A stretch of DNA of 64,000 bases from Companilactobacillus zhachilii (lineage in GTDB: Bacteria; Bacillota; Bacilli; Lactobacillales; Lactobacillaceae): assembly GCF_003606365.2 (NCBI RefSeq), contig NZ_CP031933.2, positions 248,001 through 312,000 of the forward strand, written 5' to 3'. Within the stretch, counting starts at the first letter, position 1; each line of letters begins with the position of its first letter. Under the pieces are notes generated by a model. The model saw only the letters and a list, made by a program, of their open reading frames with translations. It did not search any database and was not told the DNA's origin. A program made the translations under genes and the position numbers. Positions 52,830 through 63,512 of this stretch are shown one piece after another.

Positions 52830-53280
52830 TTTAGTTAATGAAAAAAATGTGATATTACATTTAAAAGCTAAAAATCAACGTGATGCGGTTGTCGAAATTG
52901 TAAAAATCCTAGTAAGAAATGGATATGTTAAAGATGAATCTGAATTTGTTAGAGATGTTCTGGACAGAGAAAAATTTACGACAACCGGTATTGGAAATGG
53001 AATCGCTATTCCGCATGGTAAAAGCAAAGGTGTAATTCAATCTACAGTTATTTTTGCTCGTAGTGATTATGGCATAGATTGGAATTCTTTAGATGATAAG
53101 CCAGTTTACAATATTTTTCTTATGGCAATTAATTCGAACGATGAAGCAGATGTTCATTTACATCAATTAGCAAGATTATCTGAGAAAATGATGGATGATA
53201 ATTTTGTAAAGGCCTTTGAGGCAGGAAATAATGTTCCAGATTTAGTGAAGATTTTAAATGGAGAAAAAGATAAAGCGTAA
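52816..53280 (+). CDS. PTS fructose-family IIA component
   Basis: Phosphocarrier, about 154 aa, with phosphorylated His67 (GNGIAIPHGKS) and the usual pattern ARLSEKMMDDNF late in the protein. TTG at 52816 is the favoured start (AGGTGG 8 bases upstream), though GTG at 52804 is possible. It overlaps the end of the regulator gene. Confidence 0.92.
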   Translation: MQTTNLVNEKNVILHLKAKNQRDAVVEIVKILVRNGYVKDESEFVRDVLDREKFTTTGIGNGIAIPHGKSKGVIQSTVIFARSDYGIDWNSLDDKPVYNIFLMAINSNDEADVHLHQLARLSEKMMDDNFVKAFEAGNNVPDLVKILNGEKDKA

Positions 53281-53295
53281 TTGGAGGAAAGTATT

Positions 53296-53613
53296 ATGAC
53301 TAAACAAATGATTGCGGTTACGGCATGTATTACAGGTATTGCACACACGTATATGGCAAAGGCAAATCTAGAGAAATTTGCTAAAAAAGCAGGGTATGAA
53401 ATCAAAGTTGAAACTCAAGGTGCTATGGGCGTGGAAAATCGTTTAAATACAGATGAAATTAAGAATGCTGATGTTGTTGTTTTTGCAGTAGATACTACTG
53501 TTGTAGAAAGAGAACGTTTTGAAGGTAAGAAGATTTATGAGGTAGGAACGTCCGAGGTTGTTAAGGACGGTGAAAAAGTTGTTAATGAGGCTATTGCAGA
53601 AGCGGTTGTTTAA
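53296..53613 (+). CDS. PTS fructose-family IIB component
   Basis: 105-aa phosphocarrier with Cys11 in VTACITGIAHTYMA. The rest (GYEIKVETQGAMGVENRL) is standard for fructose-type IIB. The ATG at 53296 follows TTGGAGGAAAGTATT, 15 bases after the IIA stop. Confidence 0.94.
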   Translation: MTKQMIAVTACITGIAHTYMAKANLEKFAKKAGYEIKVETQGAMGVENRLNTDEIKNADVVVFAVDTTVVERERFEGKKIYEVGTSEVVKDGEKVVNEAIAEAVV

Positions 53614-53646
53614 TTTTCAAATATATATATTAAGGGAGTGACAGAG

Positions 53647-54735
53647 ATGGCACAAGGTTCCGTAAAGAAGTTTGGTAAAGAGTTGAGTCAGCACTTTATG
53701 ACGGGTGTTTCATATATGATTCCTATTGTTACAGCCGGTGGTCTTTTAACATCTTTTGCTGTTATTTTTGGTGGTACTGGAGTATGGAATCAAACTTCAA
53801 ATATTTGGGGAAATATGAGAATGATTGGTACAACGGCATTAGGTTTGATTGTTCCAATCATCGCCGCCTATATTAGTTATTCAATTGCGGATAAACCGGG
53901 ATTAGCACCAGCCTTTATTTGTGGTATGGTTGCAAATACCTTACATACTGGATTTTTAGGTGGCATGTTAGTCGGAGTTTTAACAGGGTACTTAGTACAG
54001 TGGATGAAAAAAATTCCCATATCACCAAGAATCATGGCATTAAAAACTATTATTATTATTCCTGTATTTTCTAGTTTGATTATTGGCTTTTTAATGATTT
54101 ATGTTGTTGGTACTCCTATTGCTGTCATGACACAGGGCTTGACAGACTGGTTGACTGGTATGAAGGGAAGCAATGCTGCTATTTTGGGAGTCATTATTGG
54201 AGCCATGATGGCAGTAGATATGGGAGGCCCTATTAATAAGATTGCTAATACATTCGGATTAGCGTGTTTTGCCTCTGGAGTTTATGGTCCAAGTACAGCT
54301 ATGTTAATGGCTATTTCTATTCCGCCATTGGGAATGTTTTTAGCAACAATTATTGGGAAAAAATACTATACAAAAGAGGAAATTGAAAACGGTCGTTCAG
54401 CTCTGATTATGGGTATTATTGGTATTACCGAAGGTACAATCCCATTTGCGGTTGCTGATCCATTAACTGTTATTCCATCGATTGTCGTTGGTTCATCAGT
54501 GACATGCGGTTTAAATGCATTCTTTGGTGTAACTCAAAAGACGGCATTATCAACGGTAATGGCTATTCCATTTACATCTAATCCATTAATTTATATTGCA
54601 TGTATTCTTGTAGGTGTCGTAATAACAGCCTTTATGGTTAATTTCTTGAAATCACTAAAGGCTAAAAAGAAAGCTACAAAAGATGTAGCCGCTGCAGTGG
54701 ATCAAGAAATGGTAGGAGAAGGAGTTACAGAATGA
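53647..54735 (+). CDS. PTS fructose-family IIC component
   Basis: Membrane transport subunit, 362 aa, with about ten helices. MTGVSYMIPIVTAGGLL and AVDMGGPINKIANTFGLACF are family marks, and GITEGTIPFAVADP is the typical conserved loop. The ATG at 53647 with AAGGGAG upstream is chosen over GTG 53638. Its stop overlaps the GH38 start (ATGA). Confidence 0.94.
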   Translation: MAQGSVKKFGKELSQHFMTGVSYMIPIVTAGGLLTSFAVIFGGTGVWNQTSNIWGNMRMIGTTALGLIVPIIAAYISYSIADKPGLAPAFICGMVANTLHTGFLGGMLVGVLTGYLVQWMKKIPISPRIMALKTIIIIPVFSSLIIGFLMIYVVGTPIAVMTQGLTDWLTGMKGSNAAILGVIIGAMMAVDMGGPINKIANTFGLACFASGVYGPSTAMLMAISIPPLGMFLATIIGKKYYTKEEIENGRSALIMGIIGITEGTIPFAVADPLTVIPSIVVGSSVTCGLNAFFGVTQKTALSTVMAIPFTSNPLIYIACILVGVVITAFMVNFLKSLKAKKKATKDVAAAVDQEMVGEGVTE

Positions 54736-57326
54736 CAAAAGCTTATTTAGTGAATCACACACACTGGGATCGTGAATGGTATTTTACTGATATTGATGCA
54801 CAAGTTTTAGCTGATTATTTATTTACAGAGGCTTTGAATGAGTTGCAAAAGCAACCGGATTTGAATTTTACGTTAGATGGTCAGTCTTCAATTGTTGATG
54901 AATATTTAATAACTCATCCTGAAAAATTAATAGAAATAAAACAGTTAGTTAAAGAAAATAGATTGTTTGTAGGGCCTTGGTATACACAGACAGATGCAGT
55001 TAATATAGATGCTGAATCATTTTTACACAATGCTATTGTAGGTATTACAGATACAAAAAAGAAGTACGGCAACCCGATGATGATAGGATATTTACCAGAT
55101 ACATTTGGGTTCAATGCCAATCTTCCAGCATTGATGGAGCACATTGGGCTTAAGAACTTTATTTTTTGGCGAGGTATGAATTATGATGCCAAGGTTAAAT
55201 CTCCATACTTTAAATGGGTGGCCCCAGGTGGACAAAGTATTACTGCAATAAACTTGCCACCAACAGGGTATTCAGCTGCTGTAATTACAGATCAAACAAA
55301 GGAGAATCTAAAGAAATATGTTAATGAACGATTGGATAAAACAATAGAATTTGTTCACAATATTCGAGGAGATGATATTGCTCTAATGCCTGTAGGTATG
55401 GATCAAGTTAATATTGTAAAAGATTCATCAAAAACACTTAAAGAAATAAATGATTTAAGTGAGAATGAAAATATAATTTCAGATTATCCATCATTTTGTG
55501 AATCTTTAAAAAGTGTTAAATTACCAGTATATTCAGGCGAATTACGTGATCCCGTATATGCAAGGGTTCATAAGACCATAGGTTCCGTACGGTCTGATCA
55601 AAAATTAAAGAGCGCACATTTAGAACAAGTGCTATTAAAAAGAATTGAACCACTGATGGTTATTGCAAAGAAAAATAATATATCAATTAGTACCTCTTTA
55701 TTGATTCAGGCTTGGAAATTGCTATTTGAAAATCAAGCGCATGATAGTATGGGAGGTAGTGTAACTGATAATGTTGCGATAGATATTGATCATCGATATA
55801 AGCAAGCATTTGAACTTTGTGATAGCATTGAAAATCTTATAAAAAACAAATTATCCGAATCAATGTCTTTGAATGATCATGATTTACTATTAATAAATAC
55901 CAGTACTTCAAAATTTAATGGATTAAAAAAATTTCAAATTGTTAGTTCAACTCCAGCAGTGAATTTTGAGGGCATTGAGAAGGCAATTTTAGTTAATAAA
56001 AAGAAATTTAAAGCTAGAAATCATATTTTGGTTCAAACAGATGAGGGGGCTAAGTTCATTACTGAACCAGCGTATTACAAACTAAATTATGATGCACTGG
56101 TTGAGTTGCCTGCGCTTGGCTATAAAGTCTTTCACTTTAAAGAATCAAATGAAAGTGATGAACTCGTGAAATCAAATATTAATAATATCTCTAATAATGA
56201 TGTAGTCGTTTGTTTGGATGATGGTGATGTTGTTATAAAGACAAAATCTAATCAAAACTATCGAGTCTGTTTAGTTGATGAGGGCAATGATGGTGATACA
56301 TATGATTATTCACCATTACCTGACGATAAAGAAGTAGAATTAAAATTTGATAAATGTGAATTTCAATCCAGTTCAATCCTTTCTAGAGCAATTTTTGAAG
56401 GAAAAAACGATTTGCCGGTAGATTTGATGGACAGAAAGAAGAGAAGTACAACTTTAAAAGCTGTTAATTATAAATTAATAGTTGAACTGAATCAGAGCAG
56501 TCCCTTGGTGAATGTTGATATTGAAATTGATAATAACATTAATTCGCATCGAATGAGATTAAAAATTAAACATAACCTTAATACTTCTGACACATTAGCT
56601 CAAATTCAGGGAGCATTTTGGAACAATAAAAATCATCCTATTCCATCAGATTGGAAAGATAATTATGTTGAGAAACCTGTTAATATTTTTAGTTTTAATA
56701 AGAGTGTGACTGTAAATAACGGATTATCTGCTATGAGTGTAATTACAAATGATGCTAGAGAATATGAATCAACTAATGAAGCAATTTATTTAACATTGTT
56801 TGCATCTACTGGAGAATTAGGAAAACCAAATTTAGCTTGGAGACCTGGTAGAGCGTCAGGCGATACAACTAATCAGGGACATATTATGATGAAGACACCT
56901 TTGGCACAGACAAAAGGTTTGTTGAAATTTAATATTGGCTTATTATTTTTGGAAAAATTCTCAAAAAAAGATTTAGTTAAAAATGAAAATGTATATTTGA
57001 CACAGAATATTTTTTATCAAACACAACAACTCAATAGATTTATTAATAGATTAGATAATAAAATTTGGCCACAAAAACCAGATGAAATTATATCTAAAGA
57101 ACAAAGTGATTTTGAATTGCCGGATGATATAAGCGTTAGTGCAATCTATCCTTCATTTACCGATGATAATAAATTTGTTGTTAGATTAGTTAACTTAGGT
57201 GAATCTGTGGTTTCAATACCTGATATCCTTAAGTCAGCTAAACAAGTAAATGCCCTTGAAAATACGATTAAAAGTAGAGATGAATTAGAGCCAGAACATC
57301 TGGCCACATTTCTGCTAGATTTGTAA
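54732..57326 (+). CDS. GH38 alpha-mannosidase (mannosylglycerate hydrolase-like)
   Basis: 864-aa intracellular hydrolase. VNHTHWDREWYFT (His9, His11, Asp13) provides the zinc ligands, nucleophile Asp123 is in YLPDTFGFNANLP, and QAHDSMGG lies near residue 334. GH38 enzymes in PTS operons commonly cleave imported mannosyl compounds, including 2-O-mannosyl-D-glycerate (MngB-type). The 4-base overlap with IIC implies coupled translation. Confidence 0.93.
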   Translation: MTKAYLVNHTHWDREWYFTDIDAQVLADYLFTEALNELQKQPDLNFTLDGQSSIVDEYLITHPEKLIEIKQLVKENRLFVGPWYTQTDAVNIDAESFLHNAIVGITDTKKKYGNPMMIGYLPDTFGFNANLPALMEHIGLKNFIFWRGMNYDAKVKSPYFKWVAPGGQSITAINLPPTGYSAAVITDQTKENLKKYVNERLDKTIEFVHNIRGDDIALMPVGMDQVNIVKDSSKTLKEINDLSENENIISDYPSFCESLKSVKLPVYSGELRDPVYARVHKTIGSVRSDQKLKSAHLEQVLLKRIEPLMVIAKKNNISISTSLLIQAWKLLFENQAHDSMGGSVTDNVAIDIDHRYKQAFELCDSIENLIKNKLSESMSLNDHDLLLINTSTSKFNGLKKFQIVSSTPAVNFEGIEKAILVNKKKFKARNHILVQTDEGAKFITEPAYYKLNYDALVELPALGYKVFHFKESNESDELVKSNINNISNNDVVVCLDDGDVVIKTKSNQNYRVCLVDEGNDGDTYDYSPLPDDKEVELKFDKCEFQSSSILSRAIFEGKNDLPVDLMDRKKRSTTLKAVNYKLIVELNQSSPLVNVDIEIDNNINSHRMRLKIKHNLNTSDTLAQIQGAFWNNKNHPIPSDWKDNYVEKPVNIFSFNKSVTVNNGLSAMSVITNDAREYESTNEAIYLTLFASTGELGKPNLAWRPGRASGDTTNQGHIMMKTPLAQTKGLLKFNIGLLFLEKFSKKDLVKNENVYLTQNIFYQTQQLNRFINRLDNKIWPQKPDEIISKEQSDFELPDDISVSAIYPSFTDDNKFVVRLVNLGESVVSIPDILKSAKQVNALENTIKSRDELEPEHLATFLLDL

Positions 57327-57363
57327 AAGTAGTATTTAAAATTTAGATAAAAAATTATACAAC

Positions 57364-57416
57364 AAAAAAGCTGAAGCAGCTTGGATTGGGAATTATCCAA
57401 GTGCTTCAGCTTTTTC
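57364..57416. terminator. Bidirectional terminator between the GH38 and oppA genes
   Basis: AAAAAGCTGAAGC pairs with GCTTCAGCTTTTT, extended by CTTGGAT/ATCCAAG. Confidence 0.9.
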
Positions 57417-57505
57417 TGAGGTTTTAAACTAACCAATTAGCTATTTTTTTATGTGTGTGTAATATGGGAGAACAGCTAACTAGTCTGAATAATGGAGCCC
57501 ATTGA

Positions 57506-59317
57506 CTACTTCAGTTTCGAAGAAGTCAATGTAAGGTCGCTGTAGAATTCATTATTAGCAGGACCGAAGTCGAATCCTTTCACACGGTTGTTAACTGGTT
57601 GCCAGTTGTATGAGAACTGTTCACCAACAACACCGGCTTGAGAATTCATGTAGTTTTGCCATTCTTTGAAGACCTTAGTACGTGTCTTATCGTTCCATGA
57701 AGCTGAATTGTTCATTGCAGAAATCAATTCACTATTCTTCTTGGTTACGAAATGACCATAGTTAAATGGAGCCGTATCACCGTACAATTGTGTTTCTGTA
57801 GGTTCAGATGATGTTGACCATGCACCTAACCAGATATCCATCTTGCTTTGACTTGGCTTTTGAAGGGTATCGTAGAAACTATTCATTTCCATTGGTTTAC
57901 CGTTAGTGTATTTAACATTCAAACCAATCTTGTGCCATTGTTGTAGGTAATCTTGATATGTTGCTTCAGTAGTAGCACTACTTGTCATAGCACCGAAGTA
58001 GATTGTAAGTGGTTTGCCCTTAGGATCTGAACGCCACTTGCTACCGTTACGTTTCTTGTAGCCAGCTTCATCAAGTAACTTATTAGCTTTCTTGATGTTT
58101 AGGGTGTAACCTTTAGCACTCTTGTCATAGTACTTAGAGAAGATAGGAGGAAGCAAAGTATTAGCACGTTGCTTGATACCATTACCAAATTTCTTTGTAA
58201 CTTGGTCAACGTTTAGAGCATACATCATAGCTTGACGTAGGTTCTTGTTAGCCATCTTCTTGTTAGGATCCATGACGTTCTTGCCAGTCTTAGTATCAAA
58301 GTGACCTAAGTTAAAGGCAAAATAACTGTATGTGAAAGCAGGTTGACCAACCATTGTATAATCTTTAATATTCTTCAAGTTCTTGTAGTCAGTACCACCA
58401 AGTGAACCAGCACCTGAAGGAACAACGGAGTCATATTTCTTTGATTGTAGAGCTTTATCAATATTGTTCATTGAAACAACGTTGATTGTGATGTGTCCAA
58501 TTTGAGCTTTCTTTCCGTAGTAGTACTTGTTTGGTGACCAACTTGTTGATTCACCTTCGACAACTTTATCTAGCTTGTAAGGACCAGTAAAGATAGGATT
58601 CTTACGGATTTGTTCTGAAGAGGCAAGTTTAGCGATTGGAACATCTTTGATGTATTCATAAGGTTCAACGTAATCCCAGATGTATGAGTTTCCGGCAAAT
58701 TTCATACTTGGAGCCATCTTCTTGAAGTGAAGTACGGCAACTTTACCATTTTCACCATCGGGATAAGTAATACCTGAGATAGTATCAGCTTTACCAGCGT
58801 GGTATTCAGCCATACCTTCAATATTCTCATAGTCAGATGAGTACTGTTGTGAAGTTGAGTCCTTATTACCTAGGACTTCATAAGCATATTCAATATCCTT
58901 AGCAGTAACAGGTGAGCCGTTTGACCACTTGGCATTGCTACGAAGTGTGATTGTGGCTGTCTTAGCTTTACGATCAAGTTTTTGATTAGCCATACCACCA
59001 TCAACAATCTTGTAGTTCTTGTCGACATTGAACAAGTTTCCTTGACCACCAGGTGCGAAGGCTTGATTATCTGATTCGTTTGGAGCTAAGGCTGGATCAG
59101 TGATACCTTGGAATGGAGCATTGTTGACCAAGGCCAACTTCAAAGTACCATTCTTAGTTGCTGATTTATCAGTTTTATCCGGATTTTTATACGCTGTTTG
59201 CATTTTAACGGCAGCGCTTGAGGATTCACTACTGCTGTTATTTGAACATCCAGCTAGTGTGATTGCAGCAAGAAAAGTTACGGCAATTGTGGCTAGCTTA
59301 GTTTTTGTTTTAACCAT
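57506..59317 (-). CDS. oppA: Oligopeptide ABC transporter, substrate-binding lipoprotein
   Basis: 603 aa. A signal peptide ends in lipobox LAGC (Cys24), so the protein is lipid-anchored outside the cell. It is an SBP_5-family peptide binder with ATITLRSNAKWSNGSPVTAKDIEYAYE and NKNLRQAMMYALNVDQV. It is the last gene of oppDFBCA; a 160-base gap after oppC with a small CACTT/AAGTG hairpin may allow differential expression. AAAGGGGAAATATAT precedes the ATG. Confidence 0.95.
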   Translation of the reverse strand: MVKTKTKLATIAVTFLAAITLAGCSNNSSSESSSAAVKMQTAYKNPDKTDKSATKNGTLKLALVNNAPFQGITDPALAPNESDNQAFAPGGQGNLFNVDKNYKIVDGGMANQKLDRKAKTATITLRSNAKWSNGSPVTAKDIEYAYEVLGNKDSTSQQYSSDYENIEGMAEYHAGKADTISGITYPDGENGKVAVLHFKKMAPSMKFAGNSYIWDYVEPYEYIKDVPIAKLASSEQIRKNPIFTGPYKLDKVVEGESTSWSPNKYYYGKKAQIGHITINVVSMNNIDKALQSKKYDSVVPSGAGSLGGTDYKNLKNIKDYTMVGQPAFTYSYFAFNLGHFDTKTGKNVMDPNKKMANKNLRQAMMYALNVDQVTKKFGNGIKQRANTLLPPIFSKYYDKSAKGYTLNIKKANKLLDEAGYKKRNGSKWRSDPKGKPLTIYFGAMTSSATTEATYQDYLQQWHKIGLNVKYTNGKPMEMNSFYDTLQKPSQSKMDIWLGAWSTSSEPTETQLYGDTAPFNYGHFVTKKNSELISAMNNSASWNDKTRTKVFKEWQNYMNSQAGVVGEQFSYNWQPVNNRVKGFDFGPANNEFYSDLTLTSSKLK

Positions 59318-59477
59318 ATATATTTCCCCTTTGAAAAAATTTTAAAAACTATAAATTTTGCCAAATCCCCTTGTTGAAAGATGAATTGGTTGTCATGCAA
59401 AAAGAGAGCAGAGAGATGTGTTTGTAATGATGGAGGCATCACTTCTTTCAAGTGGCTAAGTATAATTTCAAAAATAA

Positions 59478-60428
59478 TTAAGCATCAATTCCGTGGCGTT
59501 GTGAGGCATCGGCTGACCGACGAACGACTTGTCCGATATAACTAATTGAGAGACAGAGGACAATAATTAAGAGGGCGGCTGGTAACCAAGTCCACCAGTA
59601 TTGGGTGATATTGTTAGGATCATTGGCATTGGCAATCAAAGTACCAAGTGATGGTGTTTGAATGGGAAGACCAAATCCCAAGTAGGAAAGTCCTGTTTCA
59701 ACCCCGATGTTTTCGGCGAAAGATAAAGTTGTATCAACGATAATCAGGGATGAAATGTTAGGCATGATTTCTTTGAAAATAATCTTAAAATTGCTGGTAC
59801 CGGAAGTTTTGGCAGCTGCAACATAATCTTTTTCCGATTCTGACAAAGTTCTAGAACGAATCAGACGAGAAGTTCCTTCCCAATAAAAGATTGAGAAAAT
59901 CAATGTCAAAGTGACGGCGTTGTAATTTTTAATGATAGTAACTAAAACAATGATCATCATAGTCATTGGCAACATCATCATGAAGTCGTACACACGTTGC
60001 ATACCCCAGTCGATATAACCGTTGAAGTAACCTGAAATAAGTCCCCAGCAAATACCAAAGGTTGAAGAAATAATCGTTAAACCAATCGCGATTCCGATTG
60101 AATTTCTAGCCCCGACGATTAGTTGTTGACCAACTGAACGTCCACCAGTATCTGCTCCAAGAATGAAACCATTGGTTCCGGGCGAGGCGTTGTAATTCAT
60201 GATATTTGTTTCCATCATCTTTGGTGTGTTGATGAAAAGTGAAGCTATCATGACGAACAGAATAAATCCGACAACGATGACCAAAGCGACCATTGCTGGT
60301 TTATCGGCCTTGAACTCACTCCAGATGATCTTGGCTGAAGACGGTGTAGCTTCGTCTTGGGCTTCTTTGGAAAGTTTTTCCAGGTCGGCCGCTGAAATCT
60401 TTGAATGTCTATTTAAATTTTCTTCCAT
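59478..60428 (-). CDS. oppC: Oligopeptide ABC transporter permease
   Basis: 316 aa with six predicted membrane helices and a longer cytosolic N-terminus. The ABC-binding EAA loop is in EKDYVAAAKTSGTSNFKIIFKEIMPN. GVETGLSYLGFGLPIQTPSLG is typical of OppC. It pairs with OppB to form the membrane channel. Confidence 0.95.
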   Translation of the reverse strand: MEENLNRHSKISAADLEKLSKEAQDEATPSSAKIIWSEFKADKPAMVALVIVVGFILFVMIASLFINTPKMMETNIMNYNASPGTNGFILGADTGGRSVGQQLIVGARNSIGIAIGLTIISSTFGICWGLISGYFNGYIDWGMQRVYDFMMMLPMTMMIIVLVTIIKNYNAVTLTLIFSIFYWEGTSRLIRSRTLSESEKDYVAAAKTSGTSNFKIIFKEIMPNISSLIIVDTTLSFAENIGVETGLSYLGFGLPIQTPSLGTLIANANDPNNITQYWWTWLPAALLIIVLCLSISYIGQVVRRSADASQRHGIDA

Positions 60429-60442
60429 AATTGACGGCCCCC

Positions 60443-61402
60443 TTATTGGATTCTGATTCTAGGATCAACGATACTTAGGATGATATCTGAAAGTAGGGTA
60501 CCTAGAAGGTTCAAAATTCCGTAGATTAAAACTAATGCGGTGATAACAGTGTAGTCACGATAACTAATTGAGTTAATGAAGAGTAATCCCATACCAGGGT
60601 AAGAGAAGACAGTTTCAGTAAATAGAGAACCATTCAACAAACCGGTGATGGAGTAACCTGCAAAAGCTGCAATTGGTAACAAGGAGTTTCTGAAGATATG
60701 GTGTCTATAAATATCTTTTTCAGGGACACCTTTTGAACGAGCTGTTCTAACATAATCGGAACGTTTAGCATCGATAACTTCTGAACGAAGATATTGAACG
60801 ACATTGACAGTTCCAAACAATGCTCCCAAAATACCAGGCAACAAAATATGGTAGAAACGAGAGCCAATTGATGGCAACCCTGGATTGGCAGTTGAGGAAA
60901 TGGACCCAGTCGTTGGGAACCAACCTAAGACGTAACCGAAAATCCAAACGCCGATAACTAAAATAACGAAGAAAGGAATACAGAAGGTTACGTAAGTGTA
61001 AACTCTGATGATTGAATCGGGTAATTTTCCTTCATGCTTAGCGGCGTACATTCCCATTGGTAAAGCTAGACAATATGTCAAAATAGTTGTAAATAATGCT
61101 AACCAGAGAGTGTTGACGGCACGGCTACCAATTAGACGGGTAACTGGTTCTTGATATTGGTAACTATTTCCTAGATTACCGTGGAACAAGTGCACGACCC
61201 AATTCCAATATTGTTGATACCAAGGATCGTACAAACCGTTGATTTCCATCAAGTGGTGCAGTTGAGCGGGATCAGCTTTGGGGTTGATGGAACCAGTGAA
61301 AGGATCACCAGGCATCGCCTTAGCTAATAGGAAAACTAAAATACTAAGAATAATAACTTCAGGAATCATAATTAAGATACGACGGAGAATTGTTTTCCAC
61401 AT
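60443..61402 (-). CDS. oppB: Oligopeptide ABC transporter permease
   Basis: 319 aa with six membrane helices. The EAA loop is VRTARSKGVPEKDIYRHHIFRNSLLP. The N-terminus MWKTILRRILIMIPEVIILSILVF is typical of OppB. It starts at the last base of oppF. Confidence 0.95.
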   Translation of the reverse strand: MWKTILRRILIMIPEVIILSILVFLLAKAMPGDPFTGSINPKADPAQLHHLMEINGLYDPWYQQYWNWVVHLFHGNLGNSYQYQEPVTRLIGSRAVNTLWLALFTTILTYCLALPMGMYAAKHEGKLPDSIIRVYTYVTFCIPFFVILVIGVWIFGYVLGWFPTTGSISSTANPGLPSIGSRFYHILLPGILGALFGTVNVVQYLRSEVIDAKRSDYVRTARSKGVPEKDIYRHHIFRNSLLPIAAFAGYSITGLLNGSLFTETVFSYPGMGLLFINSISYRDYTVITALVLIYGILNLLGTLLSDIILSIVDPRIRIQ

Positions 61403-62373
61403 TATGCTTGCACCTCGCCTTCATGTTTAAATTTATCAGCCAAATCTTTTGGTAAAGCCACTGAATGAGTGGGGGTGATTTGGACTAATGGATAAGCCTC
61501 GCCATTTTTGTCGTAGTATTTATCTTGTTGTTCCTGATAAACTTTTTCGACTTGCAAACGTTTAGCGCGATGTTCAGCACGATTGTTGACGTTTGTTTCA
61601 GGGATGGCAGCTAGTAGTCGTTTAGTATAGATGTGGATCGGGTGATTATAAATATCATCACGTGTTCCGATTTCAACTAGACGACCACGATTCATGATGG
61701 CGATGTTGTTACACATATGTCTGACAACACCTAAGTCGTGAGAAATGAAAAGATAAGAGATACCGAATTCACGTTGAATTTTTTTCATAAAGTTCAGCAC
61801 TTGGGCTTGAACAGATAAGTCTAGGGCTGAAACAGGCTCATCAGCGATGATTAACTTTGGATTGGTAGCAACTGCTCGTGCGACCCCGATACGTTGTCTT
61901 TGACCACCAGAGAATTGGTGTGGATACTTATAAAGTGCATCAGCGTCGAGTCCAACGATATCTAGCAATTGTAAAACGCGGAGTTTTTCTTCATTCTTAT
62001 CAAGATGTTCAAAATTCCGTAATGGTTCAGCGATAATATCTTCAATTCGTTTTCTCGGATTCAAACTAGAAAGTGAATCTTGGAAAATCATTTGAACGTC
62101 GTGGTTATAATCAAGGCTCTTACGGTTAGCTTTTTTCGTAATGTCTTTTCCTTGGTACATAATTGAACCGCTAGTGACTTTTTCAAGACCAACGACTGAT
62201 TTACCAGTGGTTGATTTACCCGAGCCAGATTCGCCGACAAGGCCGTATGTTTCGCCGGCTTCGATGTTGAAACTAATACCGTCGACAGCTTTGACTGAAT
62301 CGGTGATACGATTCCAAAATCCAGAACGGATAGGGTAGTGCACGGTTAAATCTTTAATTTCAACTAAGCTCAT
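61402..62373 (-). CDS. oppF: Oligopeptide ABC transporter ATP-binding protein
   Basis: 323 aa. Walker A GESGSGKST, signature FSGGQRQRIGVARAVA, Walker B LIIADEPVSALD and switch His in ISHDLGV. The C-terminal extension IHIYTKRLLAAIPETN is of the OppF type. It overlaps oppD by 4 bases. Confidence 0.96.
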   Translation of the reverse strand: MSLVEIKDLTVHYPIRSGFWNRITDSVKAVDGISFNIEAGETYGLVGESGSGKSTTGKSVVGLEKVTSGSIMYQGKDITKKANRKSLDYNHDVQMIFQDSLSSLNPRKRIEDIIAEPLRNFEHLDKNEEKLRVLQLLDIVGLDADALYKYPHQFSGGQRQRIGVARAVATNPKLIIADEPVSALDLSVQAQVLNFMKKIQREFGISYLFISHDLGVVRHMCNNIAIMNRGRLVEIGTRDDIYNHPIHIYTKRLLAAIPETNVNNRAEHRAKRLQVEKVYQEQQDKYYDKNGEAYPLVQITPTHSVALPKDLADKFKHEGEVQA

Positions 62374-63383
62374 GCAGATGCACCCCCTTGTTCATCAGGA
62401 AACTTAAATGATTTGTAACAAGTACAACGAACTAAGTGTCCTGTTTCGACTTCATGCATAGTTGGTTCAGTTTCATGTTCGTCGTCTGACATCCAAGGAA
62501 TTCTGGGTGCAAAACGGTCGCCAGTGTGAGGCATTTTTTGTAAGGAGGGAACATTTCCCCTGATGACATATAAGTCATCATTTTCTTTGTCTAGTTGAGG
62601 CATTGATCGTAATAGTGAACGAGTGTAGGGATGCTTTGGTTGATTGAAGATTTGTTCAACACTACCTTCTTCAACGATTTGGCCAGCATACATAACGGCA
62701 ACTCGGTCAGCTGTTTCAGCAACAACACCTAAATCATGGGTAATTAGAATAATACCGGCATGATTTTCTTTTTGAATAGCTCGTAGGACGTCCAAAATCT
62801 GAGCTTGGATAGTTACATCCAAAGCAGTCGTTGGCTCGTCAGCGATAATTAAATCAGGTTTACAAGCAATGGCGATGGCGATGATAACACGTTGTCTCAT
62901 ACCACCAGATAATTCATGCGGAAATTGACGGGCTGTCCGTTGAGGATTGATAATGCCGACTTGATCAAGTAGCTCTAAAACACGTTGGTGCTTTTGTTCA
63001 GTTGAGAAGTCAGTGTGATAATCCATTACTTCACTGATTTGATCTTCAATTCTTTTTAATGGATTCAGAGCTGAAAGTGGGTCTTGGAAAATCATGCCGA
63101 TCTTAGCGCCACGAAATTGGTTGTAGCCATTTTCGTCTAACTTTAAAAGGTCAGTTCCTTCAAAATCAACTTCCCCAGTGATTTTTGTTTCTGATGGATC
63201 GTGTAGTCCCATAATGGTAGTGGCTAAAGTGCTTTTCCCACAGCCAGACTCACCAACAATGGCTAAAATCTCATCATGATGGACTGACAAGTTAATATGA
63301 GAAATCGCATCATAATATTTACCATTGATCTTAAAAGCGGTACTAACGTCCTTAATATTTAAAAATTGTGATTTTGGCTCCAA
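62370..63383 (-). CDS. oppD: Oligopeptide ABC transporter ATP-binding protein
   Basis: 337 aa. Walker [10 protein letters not shown], signature LSGGMRQRV, Walker [32 protein letters not shown], and a C-terminal motif with three Cys residues near RCTCYKS. First gene of the operon. TTG start at 63383 with strong AGGAGG; its promoter is at 63484-63512. Confidence 0.96.
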   Translation of the reverse strand: MEPKSQFLNIKDVSTAFKINGKYYDAISHINLSVHHDEILAIVGESGCGKSTLATTIMGLHDPSETKITGEVDFEGTDLLKLDENGYNQFRGAKIGMIFQDPLSALNPLKRIEDQISEVMDYHTDFSTEQKHQRVLELLDQVGIINPQRTARQFPHELSGGMRQRVIIAIAIACKPDLIIADEPTTALDVTIQAQILDVLRAIQKENHAGIILITHDLGVVAETADRVAVMYAGQIVEEGSVEQIFNQPKHPYTRSLLRSMPQLDKENDDLYVIRGNVPSLQKMPHTGDRFAPRIPWMSDDEHETEPTMHEVETGHLVRCTCYKSFKFPDEQGGASA

Positions 63384-63483
63384 GATAACTCCTCCTGTTT
63401 TTCAGATTTATCTCTGTTCTCCCTAAACCACCAAAAGTGGTCTACACACATACGATTGAATGGAGATGTAATAATTGATGTTG

Positions 63484-63512
63484 ATTATAATTAATTAAAA
63501 TCTAATTTACAA
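63484..63512 (-). promoter_or_regulatory. Promoter of the opp operon
   Basis: TTGTAA (63512-63507) and TATAAT (63489-63484) on the minus strand are 17 bases apart. The stretch 63513-63690 shows nothing else I recognise. Confidence 0.8.

Noticed and set aside
59318..59477. Promoter or riboswitch between oppC and oppA
   Set aside because: Only a small hairpin is visible; no good promoter hexamers were found, so it is mentioned only under oppA.
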